Shown: piece after piece, positions 8,417-17,100 of the stretch
Layout: the number at the start of each line of letters is the position of its first letter
Numbering within the stretch: position 1 is the first letter of the stretch
From: Tateyamaria pelophila
GTDB lineage: Bacteria; Pseudomonadota; Alphaproteobacteria; Rhodobacterales; Rhodobacteraceae
DNA length: 64,000 nt
Direction: 5' to 3'
Assembly (NCBI RefSeq): GCF_019966495.1
Contig: NZ_JAIMIA010000014.1
Coordinates: 1 to 64,000 of the forward strand
Translations under genes and position numbers: made by a program
The notes under the pieces: generated by a model
What the model was told of the DNA's origin: nothing
Database searches by the model: none
The model's input: only the letters and a program-made list of their open reading frames with translations

Positions 8417-9292
8417 TCAAGTGCGCTTGGAGGACCCATAGCGTTCGGATGCCTCGTAATAGTCGTCAAATCCAATACGCTGGCGCAGTTCGGAGAAATC
8501 CATCTGGTTCGGGCGCGCGTCGTCTCGCATCGCGCGCAGCGTCGTCACCATGGCCTGCATTGCCGAGGCCATCAGCGACAAAGGATAGGCCGCGATGGAA
8601 TAGCCGATATCGTGCAGCGCAGCGTTGGGTAAGTCCGGCGTCGCGCCGCCTTCCACGATGTTGGCCATTTTCGGACCCGGCAGGTTGGCGCAAACCTCGC
8701 GCATTTCAGCCTCGGTTTGTGGAGCCTCAACAAAAAGAATATCGGCTCCAAGCTCTGCAAATTTTGCGGCGCGATCAATGGCTTCGGATAACCCGTGTTC
8801 ATGGCGCGCATCGGTGCGGGCGAGGATCAGGATGTCGCCCCCCTGTGCGCGCAGCGCCTCGCGCTCATCCACGGCAGCGCGGATGCGGTCAAACGCTTCG
8901 TCTCGGGCCACAACGGCTTTGCCCGGTGTGTGTCCGCAGCGTTTCGGTGCAACCTGATCTTCGATCATCACAGATGCGCAACCTGCCTTGGCGAAACCCG
9001 CAACCGTCCGGCGCACGTTCATGGCATTGCCATAGCCGGTGTCACCATCCGCGATCAGGGGGATCGTGACAGCATCGGTGATGTTGCGGGCCTGATCGAC
9101 GACTTCGCCATAGCTCATCAACCCCAGATCGGGCGCACCAATGCGGCTGGCAGAGGCTGCAAAGCCCGACATGAACGTCAACGCATAGCCCTCTTGCTGG
9201 ATCAACCGCGCGGAGAGCGCATCAAAGCAACACGGCATGATGTTGCAGTTATCTTGCGCCAGCAAATCGCGCAGCGTTTTAGTGTGGTTCAT
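8417..9292 (-). CDS. Isocitrate lyase / PEP mutase superfamily enzyme
   Basis: This 291-residue TIM-barrel enzyme has the family markers PCCFDALSARL (about 22-32), the metal-binding GDTGYGN and the loop KRCGH. The Cys in KRCGH is the general acid of true lyases such as 2-methylisocitrate lyase, so a C-C lyase role on a 2-methyl- or 2,3-substituted malate is more likely than phosphonate chemistry. It starts 4 bases after the stop codon of the TRAP large permease and so probably acts on the imported acid or on its CoA-free product. The ATG at 9292 is favoured because an earlier start would lie inside the permease gene. Oxaloacetate decarboxylase is an alternative. Confidence 0.85.
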   Translation of the reverse strand: MNHTKTLRDLLAQDNCNIMPCCFDALSARLIQQEGYALTFMSGFAASASRIGAPDLGLMSYGEVVDQARNITDAVTIPLIADGDTGYGNAMNVRRTVAGFAKAGCASVMIEDQVAPKRCGHTPGKAVVARDEAFDRIRAAVDEREALRAQGGDILILARTDARHEHGLSEAIDRAAKFAELGADILFVEAPQTEAEMREVCANLPGPKMANIVEGGATPDLPNAALHDIGYSIAAYPLSLMASAMQAMVTTLRAMRDDARPNQMDFSELRQRIGFDDYYEASERYGSSKRT

Positions 9293-9296
9293 GATT

Positions 9297-10571
9297 TCAC
9301 CATTTGAATGGAATATAGAGAGCAAGGTCCGGGAAAGCGTAGAGAATACCCACCGTCACGAGCATCAACCCAAGGAATGGCCAAACACCCCGCGCCACGT
9401 TTCCGAGTGATGTGCGGGCAACGGATTGGATGACGTACAGGTTCAACCCGACCGGCGGCGTGATCAATGCGCATTCGACCATGATCACCATGTAGATCCC
9501 AAACCAGATCGGATCAAAGCCAAGACCCAATGCGGCCGGCAAAAGAACAGGTGTCATGATCAGGATCATCGACAGCGCCTCGAACACCAGCCCCATCAAC
9601 AAGAGCACCACAGACACCACGATGATGAACATGATCGGCCCGTCGATGGTTTGGGCGAGAAACGCCGAAATGTCCTGCGGGATACGGTAAAGTGCTATGG
9701 CCTTTCCGAAAACTTTGGCCCCGGCCACGATCAGAAGGATCGCTGCGGTGGTGATCGCGGATTCACGAATGGCCTCCCAAAAGGTTGCCCATGTCAGGGT
9801 CCGAAGCCAGAACGCAACGATGCAGAGCGCCGCCGCAGAGCCGATCGCGGCCGCTTCGGTCGGGGTGAATGCACCGGAATACAGACCGACGATGACAAGA
9901 GTGGCCAGCGCCACCGAAGGCAGCGCCCGCTTTGACGCGGTCATGCGCTCTTGCCAGGTGGCCTTGGGAATGTCTTCGAAATTGCCGGACAGTTTGGCGT
10001 GCAGCATCGCAAAAATGATGAACAGCGTCACCAGAACAAGACCCGGCCCAATCCCGGCAAGAAACAATGCGATCACCGATTGTTCGGTGACAAAGCCATA
10101 GACGATCATCGGGATCGACGGCGGGATCAGAATGCCCAGCGTACCTCCCGCCGCAAGCAGCCCATACACGAAACGCTTCTCGTACCCACGGTTGATCATC
10201 TCGGGGATGGCAACGGTGCCAATGGTGGCCGCGGTCGCCACCGACGATCCGGAAATCGCGGCAAAAAGCGCACAACTGATGATCGTCGCGACGGCAAGGC
10301 CCCCGGGCCAATGACCGACCCAGGCCTGCACCGCAGCAAAGAGATCGCGCCCCACCCCGCCTTTGAGCAGCAGGTTCGACATCAAGAGAAACAGTGGCAC
10401 CGCCAGCAGGATAAACCCGTTCAGGGTCGACAGGATCGATTGCGGGGCCATGAGAGGGGAAAAGCCGCCCAATATGAGCATGCCAAGCCCCATGCCCCCA
10501 AGCGCAAAAGCCACAGGTACGCCCAGAAGCAATACAATGAACAGAACCGCGAGGATCAGGATAATGGTCAT
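9297..10571 (-). CDS. dctM: TRAP transporter large permease, DctM family
   Basis: This 424-residue, very hydrophobic protein is the ion-coupled transport subunit of a TRAP system. Family features include VPVAFALGGMG near the start, GGTLGILIPPSIPMIVYG in the first half and ITPPVGLNLYVIQS near the end, spread over about 12 membrane segments. It overlaps the small permease gene by 4 bases and is followed after 4 bases by the lyase gene. Together with dctQ and dctP it forms a complete system for an organic acid. The substrate is not readable from sequence; the linked lyase suggests a C4-C7 di- or tricarboxylate. Confidence 0.93.
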   Translation of the reverse strand: MTIILILAVLFIVLLLGVPVAFALGGMGLGMLILGGFSPLMAPQSILSTLNGFILLAVPLFLLMSNLLLKGGVGRDLFAAVQAWVGHWPGGLAVATIISCALFAAISGSSVATAATIGTVAIPEMINRGYEKRFVYGLLAAGGTLGILIPPSIPMIVYGFVTEQSVIALFLAGIGPGLVLVTLFIIFAMLHAKLSGNFEDIPKATWQERMTASKRALPSVALATLVIVGLYSGAFTPTEAAAIGSAAALCIVAFWLRTLTWATFWEAIRESAITTAAILLIVAGAKVFGKAIALYRIPQDISAFLAQTIDGPIMFIIVVSVVLLLMGLVFEALSMILIMTPVLLPAALGLGFDPIWFGIYMVIMVECALITPPVGLNLYVIQSVARTSLGNVARGVWPFLGLMLVTVGILYAFPDLALYIPFKW

Positions 10572-11065
10572 TCGTGTGTTGCCCCCAGACTGGCGCTGTC
10601 GGCGTCTTTCAGACGCAACAGTTCGACCACGCCTTGCAGCGCAAGTAGCCCAAAGCCGATGGGCACCGATGCTTCTGAAATCCAGATCGGCATATTCATG
10701 AGCGACCCGGTTGTGCGCCCCCGCTCGAAACTGGTGTAGAAAATATCAAAGCCCCAAACGGCCACGATCGCCGAGAACACGATCACCACAACCAAGGCGA
10801 TATAGGCGCAGATGCGTTGTCCGGTATCGGGCAAGAGAGATGTCACCGCATTCACCGTGATATGCCGCCGCAGCGTCAGCAAGTGCGCCATCGCCAGAAG
10901 ACAGCCCCAAACCAGGCAAAGCTGGCTGAGTTCGGCCGCCCAGATGGTCGGTTTGATAAAGAAATACCGTGCGATGACCTCATAGGTCAGCATGGCACCG
11001 GTCGCGGCCATCAACACTGCGCCAATGACGCAGGCCAGATGGGAAATGCGGCTTATCAAGGACAT
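10568..11065 (-). CDS. dctQ: TRAP transporter small permease, DctQ family
   Basis: This 165-residue protein with four membrane segments matches the small TRAP subunit, including the stretch PTIWAAELSQLCLVWGCLL (about 37-55), which holds the conserved W-x-E-E/L region after the second segment. The ATG at 11065 is used; a GTG two codons earlier is possible. It lies between dctP and dctM, with a strong hairpin just upstream. Confidence 0.9.
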   Translation of the reverse strand: MSLISRISHLACVIGAVLMAATGAMLTYEVIARYFFIKPTIWAAELSQLCLVWGCLLAMAHLLTLRRHITVNAVTSLLPDTGQRICAYIALVVVIVFSAIVAVWGFDIFYTSFERGRTTGSLMNMPIWISEASVPIGFGLLALQGVVELLRLKDADSASLGATHE

Positions 11066-11075
11066 ATGCACATTG

Positions 11076-11101
11076 AACGGACGGCCCGAAGACCGCCCGT
11101 T
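11076..11101 (-). terminator. UUCG-loop hairpin between dctP and dctQ
   Basis: On the leftward strand an 11-base-pair stem (two G-U pairs) closes a TTCG tetraloop in the short gap between dctP and dctQ. No U-run follows, so it is more likely a partial attenuator or a 3' shield that keeps more binding-protein mRNA than permease mRNA. Such hairpins after solute-binding-protein genes are common in transporter operons. Confidence 0.65.
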
Positions 11102-11124
11102 TCCAAAGGGTTTGAGAAAAGCGT

Positions 11125-12117
11125 TTACGAGCCGGAGTTCACGCCAAGTGCGTCAAAAATCTTCTGACCCGCTTCGCCTGTGGCTTCGAGATAGTTGTCG
11201 TAAACGGGCTGCGTGACGGCCTGCCATGCGGCCAGTTCTTCGTCCGACAACTCGACAATGGTCATGCCGTTCTCTTCAGCCGCCGCATAGGCGTCGGCTT
11301 CGATCTGGCTCATCCGGTCGCGCACGTCGTCTTGGGCGACCTTGGCCGCATCCCGAATATGGCCCTGGATTTCAGCGTCCAGACTGTCCCACCACTCCGT
11401 GTTGACCACGACGATAAATTCGATATCCGCGTGATTTGTCTTGGTGATGGTGTCCATCACTTCCCAAAGTTTGCGGGACTTCACACCCGAAACCCCGGTC
11501 ATGCCGACATCCACGGTGCCACGCTGGTAGGCAAGGTACTGTTCAGATCCCGAAATCAGCGTTGGTGCGCCACCCGCGGCACTCACGAAATCGCCGAGCG
11601 TTTTGCCAAAGACACGGACTTTCTTGCCTTCCAGGTCAGCAGGCGTCCGGATCGGTTCTTCTTGCGACAACAAGATCGCGCCACCATAGGCCTGCCAGTA
11701 CAGCACCTGACCACCGGTCTTGGCGATTTCCGCTTCCAGCACGTCCCGGACGGTTGAACCTTCGGCGACAGCCGCGCGCACCTTTTCTTCGGTGTTAAAC
11801 AGAAATGGCATGTAGAACACGTCAACCACCGGCGCATCACCCACGTACCGCGTCAGCGACGCAACGCCCGCTTCGATCGATCCGGACCCAACGGCCGCAG
11901 GCACTTCGCTGTCTTTGTAAAGCGTGGCACTGTCGTAAATCTCGACGTCAATTGCGCCACCCGTGCGCTCTTCGACTTCTTTCTCGAACAGCACCAGATT
12001 CTCACCCAGATGGCTCGTCAGCGGAAGCTGTAGCGAAATCCGCATCTTTTCTTGCGCCAACGCAGCAGTTCCCAAAACCGACAGACACGCCGCAGCGACG
12101 AGGGTTTCCCTAAACAT
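11125..12117 (-). CDS. dctP: TRAP transporter solute-binding protein, DctP family
   Basis: This 330-residue periplasmic protein has a signal peptide (MFRETLVAAACLSVLGTAALA). DctP landmarks include LEGKKVRVFGKTLGDF with its conserved arginine, and the LAYQRGTVDVGMTG loop. It captures the substrate for the DctQM permease. Two ATGs lie close together. The second, at 12117, is preferred because the GGGAGG ribosome site directly touches the first (12123) and sits at normal distance from the second. A putative operator lies 42 bases upstream. Confidence 0.92.
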   Translation of the reverse strand: MFRETLVAAACLSVLGTAALAQEKMRISLQLPLTSHLGENLVLFEKEVEERTGGAIDVEIYDSATLYKDSEVPAAVGSGSIEAGVASLTRYVGDAPVVDVFYMPFLFNTEEKVRAAVAEGSTVRDVLEAEIAKTGGQVLYWQAYGGAILLSQEEPIRTPADLEGKKVRVFGKTLGDFVSAAGGAPTLISGSEQYLAYQRGTVDVGMTGVSGVKSRKLWEVMDTITKTNHADIEFIVVVNTEWWDSLDAEIQGHIRDAAKVAQDDVRDRMSQIEADAYAAAEENGMTIVELSDEELAAWQAVTQPVYDNYLEATGEAGQKIFDALGVNSGS

Positions 12118-12158
12118 TTTCATCCTCCCATTTTTCGTAGTAGGCGGATCATAGCCAG

Positions 12159-12177
12159 AGTTGTTGAATTGACAACT
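12159..12177. promoter_or_regulatory. Inverted repeat upstream of the TRAP operon
   Basis: AGTTGT and ACAACT flank a 7-base centre (TGAATTG), giving a 19-base near-palindrome about 40 bases before the dctP start. The TTGT-n-ACAA form resembles operators of FadR/GntR-type regulators, which commonly control TRAP operons. No GntR gene is in the window, so the regulator is unknown. Confidence 0.5.
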
Positions 12178-12620
12178 GTTCCCAAGCCGAGTGCGTACGT
12201 TTCAGTCCGCTTTACAATTAAAGCCGATGACGTGATCAGATGAGCCGGTGCGGCAGCGCGGCTTTCGCAGATCGGTCATCGACACTGTGTCCAATTTTTT
12301 CGGATGAAACCCGGTCTGCGGCCAAACAGTCCGATTTGAAAAGAGAACGGATGTTTGGCACATCGTGATGTCTGAGCAATGGACGACGCGGTAGACAAAT
12401 GAACAGTTCCGGCGAGAAGATCGGCCCCGGCATCAATCGCGCGACGCCGAAGCTGCTGGTCTGTCCGCAAGCGCTCCGGTACAACCGAAGACTGCTGCTG
12501 GGTTGCTTTTGACATGTGCCATCATGACTGCATCAGGCCGTTCTCGATGGTAACGGCCAGCGTTTCGTCCGAACAGCGATGCACAAGTGCAAACGACGCC
12601 TTGGCGTTGGTCTTACGCTC
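12178..12620. other. Intergenic region upstream of the TRAP operon
   Basis: These 443 bases lie between the TRAP operator and the end of the cyclase-hydrolase gene. Short leftward frames exist (for example from 12515), but none shows a family signature, so I do not call a gene. The composition is like the surroundings. It may hold decayed coding remnants. Confidence 0.4.
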
Positions 12621-14015
12621 TCAACTGTCATGCTCCTTCAAAAAGGCGTGGACCTCTTCGAAAAATCGGTCGAAAGAGGGCGTCCCTTCGACGAGCGCAT
12701 GATTGTTTCCCTTCAGGGCAACGAAGCGGGCGTCCGGGATCAATGCGGCAAGCCTACGCCCCTCTTCCAATGGCACCCGCCTGTCACCCTCAGAGTGCAA
12801 GACCAGGGTTGGAACGCGCAGCCGTCTTGCAAGCTCCGTGGTATCGACCAAGGCGTTCATTCTGTTGATGCGCGCCAGGTTATCCGGTCCAACCGACACG
12901 CGTTGCAATTCGTCGAAACCGGACTTTTGCGCCGACGTGGCGTCCGGGATGAATCCGGCCGTAAAGAATTGACGATAGACAGGATTTTTTGAACCCCAGC
13001 CTTCCGTGATCATCGTCTGTGACGCTTCGAACAGTTTTTCCTGTTCACGGGAACTCCGGTTGAGCGCGCCTCTGGCAAATCCACCAAGCAGCACGAGACA
13101 CCGTACCTTTTCCGGATGTTCGACCGCATAGCGGATGGAGAACGAACACCCCTGAGACACCCCGAACAAGGCAAAGTGCTCCAGTTTGGCGGCTTCGACC
13201 ACCGTGGCCATGTCAGAGACCATCGCCGCCTCGGAGATGTCCTCGACCTCCCAGTCGGACAATCCGCCGCCGCGCTGATCAAACCGGACCAATTCATGGT
13301 TCTTGGCTAATCCGGCCAGAAACGGGCCCCAGACAGCACTGCGCCATTCATATTCGATATGATTGAGCCAATTTGGTGCCTTCAGAAGCGGCGGACCTTC
13401 TCCGACACGGGCATAGGCAATCTGGACACCGTCCGGGGCAATGCAGAATTGCACTCTTTGATTGAGCGGCGTTTCGACAACATCGACATCCCCGAAATCC
13501 GTATCAGGGGTCCACTGCCAAACCAGTACCGGGCGCGTGATGTTCTTGACCCGCTGTGAGCCAAGGTTCTTGAACGGCTCGTCCAGGCTGTCTTCGACCA
13601 AGTGATAGATGACATCCGATACGCAAACTCCGCCAGGCTCGGACATGCTCTCCAGTCGGGAGGCGACATTCACCGCACCTCCGAAAACGTCACCTTCGTC
13701 GAAAACAACATCCCCGACGTTTATGCCAACGCGGTACCTGATGCGGGTCTCTTCCGTGCTTTCGCGCTCGCGCCGGACCATGCCCCGTTGAATGTCGATT
13801 GCGGCGCGAACAGCGTCTGTTGCGCTGGGGAACACGACGAGCAGACCATCACCGGTGGTCTTGATGATGGCGCCGCGATTTCGTTCGATCTCGGGATCGA
13901 TCAACTCCCGGCGATGCGCCTTTTGACGCGAGATGGTGCCGCTTTGATCAGCTTCCATCAGTCTGCTGTAGCCAACCATGTCTGTGGCAAGTATTGCTGC
14001 AAGTCGGCGTTCCAT
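12621..14015 (-). CDS. Fusion of a class III nucleotide cyclase and an alpha/beta hydrolase
   Basis: This 464-residue protein joins two enzymes. Residues 1-180 are a class III cyclase with metal-binding D12 (ATDMVGYS) and D56 (KTTGDG), base-contacting D109 and an intact VNVASR (N116, R120), so it should be active on ATP. Residues about 200-464 are an alpha/beta hydrolase with nucleophile elbow GVSQGCS (Ser near 286), acid in HSEGDRRVP and histidine in GNNHALVEG. The start at 14015 has a GGGAGCG site 3 bases away. It lies 142 bases downstream of the giant kinase/cyclase on the same strand, so it may belong to the TOMM transcript. The hydrolase substrate is unknown; an ester, lactone or peptide bond are options. 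Confidence 0.88.
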   Translation of the reverse strand: MERRLAAILATDMVGYSRLMEADQSGTISRQKAHRRELIDPEIERNRGAIIKTTGDGLLVVFPSATDAVRAAIDIQRGMVRRERESTEETRIRYRVGINVGDVVFDEGDVFGGAVNVASRLESMSEPGGVCVSDVIYHLVEDSLDEPFKNLGSQRVKNITRPVLVWQWTPDTDFGDVDVVETPLNQRVQFCIAPDGVQIAYARVGEGPPLLKAPNWLNHIEYEWRSAVWGPFLAGLAKNHELVRFDQRGGGLSDWEVEDISEAAMVSDMATVVEAAKLEHFALFGVSQGCSFSIRYAVEHPEKVRCLVLLGGFARGALNRSSREQEKLFEASQTMITEGWGSKNPVYRQFFTAGFIPDATSAQKSGFDELQRVSVGPDNLARINRMNALVDTTELARRLRVPTLVLHSEGDRRVPLEEGRRLAALIPDARFVALKGNNHALVEGTPSFDRFFEEVHAFLKEHDS

Positions 14016-14157
14016 CGTCGCTCCCTTTTCTGGACGTTCGTTCAAAAGATGCAGCAACGCCAATACCCACCAGCGCTCTCAAATCGCCCGGGAAACGACA
14101 AAACTACCCGGCGGCAAACGCCCCGGATCGCGGCACGCAGACAGCCAGCGCGCCGGA

Positions 14158-17100
14158 CTAAGCCATCATGCGCTTCAGCAGGCGGCTCATCTCTGCCGGG
14201 ACGGATGTGAAGCGAACGGAAAAGGCCTTTTCCGGCGCCGGATCATCCACCACTTTACCGTAGATGCCTATTCCGGTGTCGTCGCCATCGTCATCTTTCA
14301 GCATTAGTTCCACGTCGGTGAACGGATCCGGTACCAACGTGCCCTGAATCTGTGCCCCTTGTGGCGAAAGCCGGATCATTGTGCCTTGATGTACGTCGTC
14401 CGTCACCTTCTTGTCGACGACGAGACGGAAGGAAACGGGAACTGAATCAGCAAGGTCCACCCATGCCAGATCCGGTTCTGCCAGCTCCAGATCATGCGCT
14501 CCCCCCATCGCCGTGACCTGAAACAGGCTGAGTGGCTCGGTCACCCCTTTGGGTTCGACCGAACCGATATCACGCACGGTCATGGGCGCGCTTATCGCGT
14601 TTACCGTCGACTCCGTGATTAGCACCTGTCCACCAACAGTATAACCCTCGACGCGGCTGGCCAGATTCACGTTACTTCCGACGATCCCGTATTTGGCCCG
14701 CTTTCTCGATCCGATGTTGCCTGCGACCACCTCACCTGTGTTGATACCGATCCCCATTTCAAGATCGGGCAACCCGTTGCGTCTGTTCCATTCGTTGACG
14801 CGCGGCATGGCCAGTTGCATTTCCAGCGCACAGGCCACGGCCCGTTCCGCATCGTCGGGGCGTTGGAACGGCACGCCGAATATCGTGAGAATGCCGTCAC
14901 CGACGAAGGCGTCGATAGTGCCTTTGTACTTGTCGATGACCGTCGTCATCTCGCTGAGATAATTGTTCAGCAGTTTCACGATCGTTTCCGGGGGCAAATT
15001 GTCCGAGAATGTCATGAACCCGCGCAGATCAGACATGACCGCCGTGACGGTGGCCTTGCGCCCGCGAAAATCCAGTGCATCCGGGGACTTCAGCAACTGA
15101 TCGACGATCTGGTCCGACATGTAACGGCCAAATGTCTGTTGGATGAACTCCGAATGCGTTTCGAGCTGCTCCGTGCGCTCGCGGACTTTCTCTTCGAGGT
15201 TCTCCACCAGTTCGGCATTCTGGATGGAAATCGCGATTTGACCGGAGAGCAGCGAAATCAGATGCGCCCGACCCGGCGTGAAGGCGGACGACGTCAGATC
15301 GTTTTCGAGATAGACAACCCCGACCAATACGCCCTGATTGATGATCGGTTGGCATAAAACCGAACGGGTTTCCCGGGACTGAATATAGGGGTCGACCAGA
15401 AAGCGTTCGTCATGATGGGCATCGTCGATCAAAACCATATTCGATGTGCGCGCCGCATAGTTGATGACGCGCTGTGGTACGAGGCGGGTTCCGTCGGGCG
15501 AGTCGAGAGGGATCGACATCATGACGTCCACCCTCTCTGAATTGACGTTGGCCTCCGCTTCGACCATCAGCGCGCCATTGCGCGCCAGCAGAAGGACACC
15601 GCGCTGGGCACCTGCATTTTCGATCAGGTTCGTCAGCAGACGTTCCAACAGACGGCTCAAATTGATCTCGCCGGATATGGTCTGGCCCGCCTTGATCAGT
15701 GTATCGATATCGAGCTGGGCTTCTCCTGAATTGGTGCGGCTACGCTGAATGGTGTTTCGTCTGAAGTCCGCCGCCGGTCTGGACACCGAGCGCACCTCAC
15801 CAAACTCTGTCAGGAGTTGCGGGAACTCCATCTCGAGCTCCTCGTTCTTGCGGGTCGCGCCCCACATGCCATAGGCGTAATGGGCGCTGCGCAAATACAT
15901 CCCGCCGATACGCGACTTGGGTCGGTTTTCCATGACGAAGCGCGCGGCCAATTCATTGGCGAGCGCCTCGTCCTGAATGAACCTGTGCTTGTGGGCTGCA
16001 TCGATCGCCTGATCGTAGAGGTCTGACGCTTCAAGATCCTTTTCGGTGATCCGGGCCAGTTCGGCTTCGACGATCAAACGCTTGGCCAGATAGTTGTCCG
16101 GGCAGCTGGACGCCCATACCGTAAGACGCCCGATATTGGCGCGGATCTGCTCCAACGCTGCCGCATCCCGATCCGCGTCGCCGCTCGGGTAGAGCGCCGC
16201 CAGCGACAAGGACTGGTACAACCGATGATCCGCAAGGGTCGGATGGTTCGGAATGAAGTGGAGCATGCCCTCGACATCCTGGGTCAGATCCAGCGCTTCT
16301 TTTGGCCGCCCATACAGATATAGCGCTTGCGCCTTGAGCACCTTGTACAGGCAAGACGCCAAAGTCAGCTGTTGCTCTTCGCACGCCTGAAGAAACGTCG
16401 CTTCGTCGATCTCATCCGAGCGGAAATCAATGCTGGATTTCGTCCGGCCCGCGAGCGTCGACAACACGATCTTGTAGGCCCGGATCGCCGCCGACGCGCC
16501 AAGGTTCTGCGTTTCGTCAGTGAATTCAAGCCGCTCCTGAAGCCCCTCCAACACAGTTTCGATGCGGGTCCCTGAAAAGGTCTCAAGCAGGATCCGGTAC
16601 ATCGCAAGATACCCGACCCACAAAATTTCGCCCGAATCCAGACCTTCCTGGATACCGAGTTCAATAATCGGGAGTGCTTCGTCGATATGGCTGACCCAGG
16701 GCTTGAGCTCTGAACCGACCACCAGACATACGGTCGCGCTCGGGGCCTGTCCCTCGAACCGCTCGCAGAGTTTAAGGGCGAGATCTCCAAAGGCCGCACC
16801 TTCCTGGAACTTGTCCATGAAGGCCCCCATGATCAGGCCGATATTTGCGTAAGACAGCGCGGATTCCGGCGCGTTGCCGTATTCGAGCGACACCTTGACG
16901 GAGGTGCCGACGACAAGCGGAAAAAGTTCCTGGTTGGACAGGAAAGCGGCAATGGTCAGGTGGCGCAAACATCGTTGCGCAAGGACCATTTTGTCGTCGG
17001 TGATATTGGGCTCGTCGATCAGGCTTGTCGGGTTCCGTCCGCCCAGCAACTGCATGACCTCACCGATAATCTGCTGACCGGCCTGGCCGAGGTTCTCTCT

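Noticed and set aside
8417..9292. Phosphonate pathway enzyme (PEP mutase)
   Set aside because: The loop reads KRCGH, the lyase form with the catalytic cysteine, and no phosphonate genes are nearby.
12236..12515. Short leftward frames upstream of the TRAP operon
   Set aside because: Two frames overlap each other, and neither has a family match or ribosome site; treated as non-coding.
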